Source: Modestobacter altitudinis (GTDB lineage: Bacteria; Actinomycetota; Actinomycetes; Mycobacteriales; Geodermatophilaceae). Taken from it: DNA of 34,153 bases. Shown here piece after piece: positions 27,913-34,153 of this stretch. Made by a program: the position numbers and the translations under genes. The notes under the pieces were generated by a model. That model searched no databases. It was not told where the DNA came from and saw only the letters and a program-made list of their open reading frames with translations. Positions within the stretch are counted from its first letter, which is position 1, and each line of letters opens with the position of its first letter. Location: assembly GCF_005930475.1 (NCBI RefSeq), contig NZ_SJEW01000054.1, forward strand, positions 1 through 34,153, given 5' to 3'.

Positions 27913-27954
27913 CCGCCCGGGCGGTGATCTACCGCACATCCCCGATACCGTTCC
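27913..27954 (-). promoter_or_regulatory. Candidate promoter/operator of the acyl-CoA ligase operon
   Basis: Between fadD-like and SDR starts there is a perfect 12-bp palindrome CCGCCCGGGCGG (27913-27924). Upstream of it on the minus strand are GGAAC (27950-27954) and GTAGAT (27927-27932) with 17 bp between, a possible ECF-like or unusual promoter. The palindrome lies just downstream of that promoter, an operator position. Tentative. Confidence 0.3.
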
Positions 27955-28018
27955 GAGATCGACGGGACACCGTCCGGCAGCGGGCCGGACCCCCGCGGTG
28001 GCGGAGGAGCGGGCACCC

Positions 28019-28789
28019 GTGGCGGACCGCAGGATCCTGGACATGTTCTCCCTCGACGGCCGCGTGGCGATCGTGACCGGCGCCTCGTCGGGCCTGGGGG
28101 CGGTGTTCGCCCGCGCCCTGGCCGAGGCCGGTGCCGACGTCGTGCTCGCCGCCCGGCGGGAGGACCGGCTGGTTGGCACCCGCGAGGCGGTCGAGCGGGC
28201 CGGCCGGCGAGCGGTCCCGGTGCGCACCGACGTCTCCCGGCCGGAGGACTGCCAGGCGCTCGTGGACACGGCCATGGCGGAGTTCGGCAAGGTCGACGTG
28301 CTGGTCAACAACGCCGGCATCGGCACCGCCGTGCCGGCAACCCGGGAGACGCCCGAGCAGTTCCGCTCGGTGATCGACGTCAACCTCAACGGCTGTTACT
28401 GGATGGCGCAGGCCTGCGGCCGGGTGATGCAGCCGGGCAGCTCCATCGTCAACATCTCCAGCATCCTGGGGCTGACCACGGCCGGGCTGCCGCAGGCCGC
28501 CTACGCCGCCAGCAAGGCCGGGTTGATCGGGCTGACCCGGGACCTCGCCCAGCAGTGGACCGGCCGCAAGGGCATCCGGGTCAACGCCCTCGCCCCGGGG
28601 TTCTTCGCCTCGGAGATGACCGACGGCTACGCGGAGGGCTACCTGGAGTCGCAGCTGGGGCGGGTGCTGATGAACCGGCCCGGGGACCCCGAGGAGCTGG
28701 CCGCGGCGCTGGTCTTCCTGGTCAGCGACGCCGGCGGCTACGTCACCGGCACCACGCTGCCGGTCGAGGGCGGCCTGCTCACCAGCTGA
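28019..28789 (+). CDS. Short-chain dehydrogenase/reductase (SDR), classical type
   Basis: A 256-residue NAD(P)-dependent oxidoreductase with TGASSGLG (20-27), NNAG (97-100), N122, S148, YAASK (Y162, K166) and LPVEGG near the C-terminus. GTG 28019 is favoured by AGGAG nine bases upstream; ATG 28043 is an alternative that would still keep the nucleotide-binding site. It is divergent from the acyl-CoA ligase/PhaC operon, so reduction of a 3-oxoacyl-CoA (the PhaB/FabG role) is an attractive guess, but sequence also fits sugar- or alcohol-dehydrogenase-like SDRs. Followed after 101 bp by an alpha/beta hydrolase gene. Confidence 0.88.
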   Translation: MADRRILDMFSLDGRVAIVTGASSGLGAVFARALAEAGADVVLAARREDRLVGTREAVERAGRRAVPVRTDVSRPEDCQALVDTAMAEFGKVDVLVNNAGIGTAVPATRETPEQFRSVIDVNLNGCYWMAQACGRVMQPGSSIVNISSILGLTTAGLPQAAYAASKAGLIGLTRDLAQQWTGRKGIRVNALAPGFFASEMTDGYAEGYLESQLGRVLMNRPGDPEELAAALVFLVSDAGGYVTGTTLPVEGGLLTS

Positions 28790-28806
28790 GCGGGCGGGCC
28801 CCCGCC
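28790..28806. terminator. GC-only hairpin after the SDR gene
   Basis: GCGGG (28790-28794) and CCCGC (28801-28805) can pair around a 6-nt loop directly after the SDR stop codon (an alternative GGCGGG/CCCGCC pairing exists). No T-run; weak candidate terminator. Confidence 0.25.
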
Positions 28807-28890
28807 GATCGCGACCGCGGGACGCCGACCGCAGACTGGGTGCCCGAGTCACCGGTCAGCGGGGGCGCCGGCGGGAGGAGACCCGGAGCG

Positions 28891-29811
28891 ATGACGGATG
28901 CGGGGCAGGACGGGCCGGTCGGGGACAGCCGGATCGTGGACCTGGGTGGGCCGGTGCACGTCGTCGACCACGGAGGCGCCGAGCACGGGCCGACCGTCGT
29001 CCTGGTGCACGGGCTCGGTGGCTCGCACCTGAACTGGGACCTGTTCGCGCCGCTGCTCACCCCGCATGCCCGGGTGCTCGCGCTGGACCTGCCGGGCTTC
29101 GGGAGCAGCGAGCCCGGCACCCGGCGGGCCACCGTGCAGGCCAACGTGGCGGTGCTGGACCGGTTCCTGCGCGAGGTCGCCGGGACCCCGGTGGTCCTGG
29201 TGGGCAACTCGATGGGCGGGATGATCTCGGTCCTGGCGACGGCGGCCGCACCGGAGCTGGTGCGCGCGCTGGTGCTGCTCGACCCCGCCGTCCCCGGCCC
29301 GCTCCGGCGCCCCGACCCGCTGGTCGGCCTCACCTTCGCCACGTACGCGATCCCCGGGGTGGGGGAGTACGCCCTCCGGGCCCGCCGGCTCCGGGTCGGC
29401 CCGCGGACCCAGGTGCTGGACATGCTCCGGCTCTGCGGTGTCGACCCGGCCACCGTCCCGGCGGCGCTGGTGGACCGGTCGGTGGCGCTGGTGGAGCAGC
29501 GGCGCGACGTCGAGGGCATGGACCGGGCCCTGCTGGCCGCGGCCCGATCCCTGCTGCGCGTGCTCGCCGACCCCCGCCGCTACCGCGAGGCGATGGCGGC
29601 CATCGAGGTGCCGGTGCTGCTGGTCCACGGCGACCGGGACCGGCTGGTGTCGGTGCACAACGCCCGGGACGTCGCCGCCCGCAACCCGGGCTGGCGCTAC
29701 GTGGAGCTGCCCGGTGTCGGGCACACCCCGCAGCTGGAGGTGCCCGAGGAGCTGGCGGCCCTGGTGCTCGGCTGGCTCGCCGACCTGCCGTCGGAGCCGA
29801 CGGCCCGCTGA
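28891..29811 (+). CDS. Alpha/beta-hydrolase (esterase/epoxide-hydrolase-like)
   Basis: A 306-residue alpha/beta hydrolase. The oxyanion-hole motif VHGLGGSHLNWD starts at residue 39, the nucleophile elbow is GNSMGG with S107, the acid is in HGDRDRL (D250 or D248) and the histidine is H278 in GVGHTP. ATG 28891 has GGAGGAG about 10 nt upstream. No signal peptide. A cap domain of about 110 residues lies between S107 and the acid. The substrate is unknown; its closeness to PHA genes allows a depolymerase or thioesterase role, with no direct support. Its stop lies 6 bp from the stop of the convergent kinase gene. Confidence 0.87.
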   Translation: MTDAGQDGPVGDSRIVDLGGPVHVVDHGGAEHGPTVVLVHGLGGSHLNWDLFAPLLTPHARVLALDLPGFGSSEPGTRRATVQANVAVLDRFLREVAGTPVVLVGNSMGGMISVLATAAAPELVRALVLLDPAVPGPLRRPDPLVGLTFATYAIPGVGEYALRARRLRVGPRTQVLDMLRLCGVDPATVPAALVDRSVALVEQRRDVEGMDRALLAAARSLLRVLADPRRYREAMAAIEVPVLLVHGDRDRLVSVHNARDVAARNPGWRYVELPGVGHTPQLEVPEELAALVLGWLADLPSEPTAR

Positions 29812-29817
29812 CCCCGC

Positions 29818-30849
29818 TCAGCCGCGGGCGGCGTCCACCTCGGCGCGGGTGGGCGGGTCGGCGCCGACCCGGGTGCAGGCCAGCGCGGCGACGAGCGCGG
29901 CCTCGGCCACGATCGGCTCGAGTGCGTCGTCGGTCAGCTGCTCGAGCGCAGCCCGGCCGGTGACGCCGGACCGCAGCAGGCCGGAGAGGAAGCCGGCGGC
30001 CAGTGAGTCGCCGGCTCCCACGGTGTCCACGATCTGCACGGTCGGCGGGGTCACCTGCCGCAGCCGGCCCCCGGGGCGGGCCACCCGCAGCGGCGCGCCG
30101 CCGTCGGTGAGCAGCACCACGGCGGGCCCACGCTCGGCCCAGCGGCGGGCCGCCTCGTCGAGGTCGGTGGTCCCCGGCTCCAGCCAGGCGAGGTCCTCGG
30201 CGCTGACCTTCACCACGTCGGCGGCGGCGACCAGCCGGTCGAGCCGGCGGCGCACGTCGGCGGCGGTGTTGCCGAACCCCTCGGCGAGCATCGGCCGGAT
30301 GTTGGGGTCGACGCTCACCAGCGCCGTGCCGCCGGCCCGCAGCCGCTCGACCAGGCCGGCGATCGGCTCGCAGCCGGGCGCCGTCCAGCTGGAGATCGAC
30401 CCGACGTGCACCGCCCGGGAGTCGGCCGACCAGCCGGCCTCCAGCTCGGCGTCGGTCCACTGCCAGTCGGCCGCGCCGAGGACGTGGAACCCGTAGTCGG
30501 CGGAGCCGTCCGGGGCCAGCCCGACGACGGCGAGGCTGACCGGGTCGCCGGAGTCCACCGCACCGTCGAGGTCGACGCCGGACAGCTCGGCGTGCCGGCG
30601 CAGGTTGCCCGCCAGCGGCCCCCGACCGAACCGGGCCATCAGCCGCACCGGCTGACCGAGCCGGCCGGCGGCCACCGCGACGTTGAGCGCGTTGCCGCCG
30701 GGCCGGGCGACGTACCGCGGAGCGGTGCCCTCCGGGCCGGCGTCGGCCGACCGGTCGGGGATGAGGTCGACGACCAGCTCGCCCAGCACGGTGAGGACGG
30801 CGGGCGACGGGTCGGCCGGAGGAGTGCTGCTCGACGTCGAGTTGACCAC
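29818..30849 (-). CDS. PfkB-family carbohydrate kinase (fructokinase/ribokinase-like)
   Basis: A 343-residue sugar kinase of the ribokinase fold. Signature 1 region: GELVVDLIP (23-31) and PGGNALNVAVAAGRLG (50-65); signature 2: DTVGAGDSLAAGF (275-287) with catalytic base D281 in the GAGD anion hole. Overall pattern, including DPNIRP (181-186), is that of bacterial fructokinases. GTG 30849, followed by a second Val codon, lies 6 nt after CAGGCT on the minus strand, supporting a leaderless start. It probably phosphorylates a hexose or pentose entering central metabolism; it could process sugars from the glycosidase island, but it is 10 kb from the nearest of those genes. Confidence 0.9.
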   Translation of the reverse strand: MVNSTSSSTPPADPSPAVLTVLGELVVDLIPDRSADAGPEGTAPRYVARPGGNALNVAVAAGRLGQPVRLMARFGRGPLAGNLRRHAELSGVDLDGAVDSGDPVSLAVVGLAPDGSADYGFHVLGAADWQWTDAELEAGWSADSRAVHVGSISSWTAPGCEPIAGLVERLRAGGTALVSVDPNIRPMLAEGFGNTAADVRRRLDRLVAAADVVKVSAEDLAWLEPGTTDLDEAARRWAERGPAVVLLTDGGAPLRVARPGGRLRQVTPPTVQIVDTVGAGDSLAAGFLSGLLRSGVTGRAALEQLTDDALEPIVAEAALVAALACTRVGADPPTRAEVDAARG

Positions 30850-30855
30850 GCCGTG

Positions 30856-30861
30856 AGCCTG
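30856..30861 (-). promoter_or_regulatory. Putative -10 element of the leaderless PfkB kinase gene
   Basis: CAGGCT on the minus strand, then 6 nt, then GTG 30849. The intervening CACGGC holds no ribosome site. No clear -35. Confidence 0.45.
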
Positions 30862-30911
30862 CCAGGAACGGAGCCGGTCCGTCGGCCAGGTCGATCGAGG
30901 AAGTTCGCACC

Positions 30912-31691
30912 GTGACCTCCGCCCGCCCTCACCGGCTCGTCCGGGCAGCTCGGCGGGCGCCGCAGCTGCCGGGCAGCGCCGTCGCGATCGCCTCCTACGA
31001 CGACGGGGCGGCGGTGCGTGCGGCGCTCGCCGGGACCTCCACCGTGCTGATGGTGTCGGCCGCCGAGCACCCCGACCGGCTCGGCCAGCACCGCACCTTC
31101 GTCGACGCGGCAGCCGAGGTCGGCGTCGAGCACCTGGTCTACGTCTCCTTCCTGGGTGCCGCGCCCGACGCGACGTTCACGCTGGCCCGTGAGCACTGGG
31201 CCACCGAGGAGCACGTCCGTGCGCGGGGCCTGCGCGCGACGTTCCTGCGGGACTCCCTGTACGCCGACTTCCTCCCGCAGCTGGTCGGCGAGGACGGGGT
31301 GATCCGCGGGCCGGCCGGCCGGGGCCGGGTCGCGGCGGTCGCGCAGGACGACATCGCCGACGCCGCCGTGGTCGTGCTGCGCGATCCAGCTCCGCACGCC
31401 GGGGTGACCTACGACCTCACCGGCCCGGCGGCGCTGACCCTGACCGAGGTGGCGGCGACGATCACCGCGGTCACCGGCCGGGAGGTCCGGTACCAGCCGG
31501 AGACGCTCGAGGAGGCCCGTGCCTCGCGTGCCCCGTACGGCGCGCCCGACTGGCAGGTCGACGCCTGGGTCTCCACCTACACCGCGATCGCGGCGGGGGA
31601 GATGGCCCGGGTGGGCACCGCGGTCACCGACCTCACCGGCCGCCCCGCCCGCCCCCTCGCCCAGGTGGTGGAGGAGACCCCGAAGGGGTAG
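30912..31691 (+). CDS. NmrA-like NAD(P)-binding reductase, N-terminally truncated
   Basis: A 259-residue protein of the NmrA/quinone-oxidoreductase-2-like atypical SDR group. Preserved family stretches: ASYDDGAAVRAALAGTSTVL, LMVSAAEH, VEHLVYVSFLGAAPDATF, LRATFLRDSLYADFL and a C-terminal GPAALTLTEVAATI segment. What is missing is the first Rossmann strand with the GATGxxG dinucleotide-binding loop: the protein begins about 25-30 residues too late, and the 62 bp upstream, up to the divergent kinase start, do not encode it in any frame. GTG 30912 has GAGGAAG 8 nt upstream, so it may still be translated. Either a degraded remnant or a protein with a non-catalytic, NmrA-style sensor role. It is followed after 9 bp by the LtrA-family gene. 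Confidence 0.75.
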   Translation: MTSARPHRLVRAARRAPQLPGSAVAIASYDDGAAVRAALAGTSTVLMVSAAEHPDRLGQHRTFVDAAAEVGVEHLVYVSFLGAAPDATFTLAREHWATEEHVRARGLRATFLRDSLYADFLPQLVGEDGVIRGPAGRGRVAAVAQDDIADAAVVVLRDPAPHAGVTYDLTGPAALTLTEVAATITAVTGREVRYQPETLEEARASRAPYGAPDWQVDAWVSTYTAIAAGEMARVGTAVTDLTGRPARPLAQVVEETPKG

Positions 31692-31700
31692 CGGGGGGAG

Positions 31701-32912
31701 GTGGCCGACCCGAGCGCTGTCCGCAGGTCCCTCCGCGCGGTGCGCTCGGCCGGGCTGGTGCGTCCACCGAGCCTGACGACGGACGACGAGCGGACGGCGT
31801 CGCGGCTGGAGCTCTTCTTCGACCTGGCCTTCGTCCTGGTGGTCGCCGAGCTGGCCGGCGCGCTGCGCGAGGACGTGTCCGCGCAGAGCGTGGCGGTCTT
31901 CGCCGGCCTGTTCGCCACCGTCTGGTGGGCCTGGGTCAGCTCCACGCTGTACGCCAACCGCTTCGACCACGACGACGTCGTGTTCCGGTTGTACAAGCTG
32001 GCGAGCATGGCAGCGGTGATCGGGCTGGCCGCCACGGCGTCGGAGGCCACCGGCGAGCGGCCGGCCCTCTTCGCCGGCTGCCAGGTGCTGCTGCGGGTGG
32101 TGCTGCTGCTGCAGTACGCCCGGGTGCACCGGCACGTCGCGCAGGCGCGGCCGCTGGCCCGCACCTACCTGCTGGCCTTCACCGTCGGCGGACTGCTGTG
32201 GGCGGTGTCGATGGCCGTGCCGGCACCGGTCTGCTTCGTCCTCTGGGGACTGGCCGTCGCGGTGGAGGTCCTCGCGCCGCTGCGGGCCACGGCGGCGTCC
32301 TCCGACGTCCCGCTGCACATGGAGCACCTGCCCGAGCGGTTCGCGCTGTTCGTCATCCTGGTGCTCGGCGAGTCCGTCGCCGCGGTGGCGCACGGGCTGT
32401 ACGAGGCGCACTGGACGGCGGAGGCGGTGGCCGTGGGGGCGGTGTCCTTCGTGCTCGCCGCCGCGCTGTGGTGGAGCCACTTCGACCTGGCCGGGGCCGG
32501 CGCCAAGCGGCTGCTGGCCGAGGCCGGTGGCGATCGCAGCGAGCGGGCCCACGACGTGTACGTCTTCGGGCAGCTGCCCATCGCCCTGGCCCTCGCCGGG
32601 GTCGGCGCGGGGATCCAGCTGGCGGTGCTGGAGAGCGGGCAGGGCGACGTGCCGCTGGGCACCCGGGTGCTGCTGGCCGGCGGGGTGGCGCTGTACCTGG
32701 CGGCGGTCAGCGTGCGGAACAGCGGGATGGCCACCGGTGGCAGCCACGGGTGGTGGTGGCCGGTGCTGGCCGCGGCTCTCGCGGCGCTGGACCTCGCGCT
32801 CGACCTCCCGGCGGTGGTGGTGGTCGGTGCGCTGACCGCCCTGCTGGTCGCGGTGATCGTCGTCGGCACCGTGCAGCGGGCGACCGGCGACCTCGAGGTC
32901 GACCCGGTCTGA
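31701..32912 (+). CDS. Low temperature requirement A (LtrA) family membrane protein
   Basis: A 403-residue polytopic membrane protein with the family hallmark ASRLELFFDLAFVLVV near residue 33 and HMEHLPERFALFVILVLGES in the middle (about 206-225). Roughly ten to eleven hydrophobic helices span the rest. LtrA was named from a Listeria mutant unable to grow in the cold; the biochemical function is unknown. GTG 31701 gives the longest frame but sits directly against a GGGGGGAG run; GTG codons at 31740 or 31758 are possible starts that keep the LELFFD motif. It lies 9 bp after the truncated reductase gene, so translation may be coupled. Confidence 0.87.
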   Translation: MADPSAVRRSLRAVRSAGLVRPPSLTTDDERTASRLELFFDLAFVLVVAELAGALREDVSAQSVAVFAGLFATVWWAWVSSTLYANRFDHDDVVFRLYKLASMAAVIGLAATASEATGERPALFAGCQVLLRVVLLLQYARVHRHVAQARPLARTYLLAFTVGGLLWAVSMAVPAPVCFVLWGLAVAVEVLAPLRATAASSDVPLHMEHLPERFALFVILVLGESVAAVAHGLYEAHWTAEAVAVGAVSFVLAAALWWSHFDLAGAGAKRLLAEAGGDRSERAHDVYVFGQLPIALALAGVGAGIQLAVLESGQGDVPLGTRVLLAGGVALYLAAVSVRNSGMATGGSHGWWWPVLAAALAALDLALDLPAVVVVGALTALLVAVIVVGTVQRATGDLEVDPV

Positions 32913-32945
32913 GCGGCCGGGCGCCGTGACGGGCACACGAGACGG

Positions 32946-32951
32946 CAGGAT
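32946..32951 (+). promoter_or_regulatory. Putative -10 element of the leaderless aminotransferase gene
   Basis: CAGGAT, 6 nt, then GTG 32958: identical hexamer and spacing to the GH3 gene. A GTGAC at 32926-32930 could serve as a weak -35 with short spacing. Confidence 0.5.
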
Positions 32952-32957
32952 GTCGGC

Positions 32958-34153
32958 GTGACCCGCGCGCCGTACCTGTCCAGCCGCCTGCAGGGCTTCG
33001 GGACGACGGTCTTCGCCGAGATGAGCGCCCTGGCGGTGGCCACCGGCTCGATCAACCTGGGGCAGGGCTTCCCCGACGAACCCGGCCCCGCCGAGGTGCT
33101 CGACGTCGCCCGCGCGGCGATCGGCACCGCCCACGACCAGTACCCGCCGGGCCCCGGCCAGCTCGACCTGCGGACCGCCGTCGCCGAGCACCAGCAACGC
33201 TTCCACGGGCTGACCTACGACCCGGCCGACGAGGTGCTGGTGACGGCGGGTGCGACCGAGGCGCTGACCGCCGCGCTGATCGCGCTGCTCGAGCCCGGTG
33301 ACGAGGTGGTGCTGTTCGAGCCGATGTACGACAGCTACGCCGCCGCGGTCGCGATGGCCGGCGGCGTGCTCCGCCCGGTGCCGCTCCGCCCGCCGGCGGC
33401 CGTCGCCGGTGGCGTCACCGACGCCCCGTGGACCTTCGAGGAGGCCGACCTGCGGGCGGCGGTGACCCCGCGGGCCCGGCTGCTGCTGCTCAACACCCCG
33501 CACAACCCGACCGGCAAGGTGTTCACCGCCGCCGAGCTCGCGGTGCTGGCCGACGTCGCGCAGGCCGCCGACCTGCTGGTGGTCACCGACGAGGTGTACG
33601 AGCACCTGGTCTTCACCGGCGCCGAGCACGTCTCGCTCGCGACCCTGCCCGGCATGCGGGAGCGGACGCTGGTGGTCAGCAGCGGCGGCAAGACGTTCAA
33701 CACCACCGGCTGGAAGACCGGCTGGGTCTGCGGCCCGGCGCCGCTGGTCGCCGCGGTCCGCACCGCCAAGCAGTTCCTCACCTACGTCAACGGCGGGCCC
33801 TTCCAGCCGGCGATCGCGGCCGGGCTGCGGCTGCCCGACGGGTACTTCCGGCACGTCGCGCGCGACCTGGAGCAGCACCGCGACCTGCTGGTCACCGGGC
33901 TGGCCGGGGCGGGGCTGCCGGTGATCAGCCCGCAGGCCACCTACTTCGCCACCGTCGACGTCCGGCCGGTGCAGCCCGACGGCGACGGGTGGGCGTTCTG
34001 CCGGTCGCTGCCCGAGCGGGCCGGGGTGGTCGCCGTCCCGACCGAGGTGTTCTACGCCCCGGAGCACGCGGCGATGGGTCGGCACCTGGTGCGGTTCGCG
34101 TTCTGCAAGCGTGCGGAGGTCATCGGGGAGGCCGTGGCCCGGTTGGCCAGGGT
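32958..34153 (+). CDS. PLP-dependent class I/II aminotransferase (DapC/kynurenine-aminotransferase type), 3' end beyond window
   Basis: An open frame of 398 codons running off the window end. It reads INLGQGFPDEPGP near the N-terminus, then DQYPPGPGQLDLR, TAGATEALTAAL, LLNTPHNPTGKVF, VVTDEVYEHLVF and SSGGKTFNTTGWKTGW, in which K245 is the PLP-binding lysine. This combination is that of the aminotransferase subgroup including actinobacterial N-succinyldiaminopimelate aminotransferase (DapC, lysine/peptidoglycan pathway) and kynurenine/methionine aminotransferases; sequence alone does not choose between them. Near-complete: only the last residues appear to be missing. GTG 32958 is fixed by the N-terminus and the -10 element. 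No signal peptide. Confidence 0.9.
   Translation, partial: MTRAPYLSSRLQGFGTTVFAEMSALAVATGSINLGQGFPDEPGPAEVLDVARAAIGTAHDQYPPGPGQLDLRTAVAEHQQRFHGLTYDPADEVLVTAGATEALTAALIALLEPGDEVVLFEPMYDSYAAAVAMAGGVLRPVPLRPPAAVAGGVTDAPWTFEEADLRAAVTPRARLLLLNTPHNPTGKVFTAAELAVLADVAQAADLLVVTDEVYEHLVFTGAEHVSLATLPGMRERTLVVSSGGKTFNTTGWKTGWVCGPAPLVAAVRTAKQFLTYVNGGPFQPAIAAGLRLPDGYFRHVARDLEQHRDLLVTGLAGAGLPVISPQATYFATVDVRPVQPDGDGWAFCRSLPERAGVVAVPTEVFYAPEHAAMGRHLVRFAFCKRAEVIGEAVARLAR

Noticed and set aside
30639-34085. 1148-codon minus-strand frame opposite the reductase, LtrA and aminotransferase genes
   Set aside because: Low-complexity product; the opposite strand encodes membrane-protein and PLP-enzyme motifs.

Overview
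The window is very GC-rich DNA (clearly above 70% by eye, with G/C at nearly every third codon position). GTG starts are frequent, genes are tightly packed and often overlap, and many transcription units look leaderless. Together with an actinobacterial-type SOS (LexA) box, a DUF222/HNH '13E12-repeat' endonuclease, a class III PHA synthase and an LtrA-family membrane protein, this points to a high-GC actinobacterium. Geodermatophilaceae (Modestobacter/Blastococcus/Geodermatophilus type) is my best guess, but that is inference. No tRNA, rRNA, CRISPR array or insertion sequence was recognised, and no gene-free stretch exceeds about 230 bp.

Region 1 (1-19.9 kb) is a carbohydrate-utilisation island. 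A six-gene operon on the + strand (15-9510), in which every junction overlaps by 1 to 4 bases, encodes an Opp/Dpp-type ABC transporter ATPase, two GH78 alpha-L-rhamnosidases flanking an alpha/beta-hydrolase esterase, a GH43 glycosidase and a nucleoside-hydrolase-family protein with a variant metal motif. A convergent SDR dehydrogenase (9524-10276, -) is divergent from a GH2 glycosidase plus a second GH43 (10504-14441, +). A LexA-boxed DUF222/HNH endonuclease (14553-16049, -) interrupts the sugar genes. They resume with a stand-alone DUF1349 protein, a GH3 glycosidase and a LysR regulator (16178-19985, +). None of the glycosidases shows a signal peptide. The model is therefore uptake of rhamnose- and pentose-containing plant oligosaccharides or glycosides (pectin side chains, flavonoid or saponin glycosides) followed by intracellular trimming.

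Region 2 (19.97-24.3 kb) holds a Tat-exported metallo-beta-lactamase-fold hydrolase (-) divergent from an SGNH/GDSL hydrolase (+), then a TetR regulator and a DHA2-type MFS exporter (both -) separated by two perfect hairpins.

Region 3 (24.4-29.8 kb) looks like fatty-acyl/polyhydroxyalkanoate metabolism. An overlapping minus-strand operon runs acyl-CoA ligase, small PhaE/phasin-like protein, PHA synthase (PhaC), GNAT acetyltransferase. It is divergent from an SDR and an alpha/beta hydrolase.

Region 4 (29.8-34.15 kb) holds a PfkB sugar kinase (-), an NmrA-like reductase that lacks its N-terminal nucleotide-binding motif, an LtrA-family membrane protein, and a PLP aminotransferase cut off by the window end.

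A recurring signal is a -10-like hexamer (xAxxxT) placed 6 nt (7 for the HNH gene) before the start codon of eight genes that begin transcription units. It implies leaderless mRNAs and fixes several start codons.
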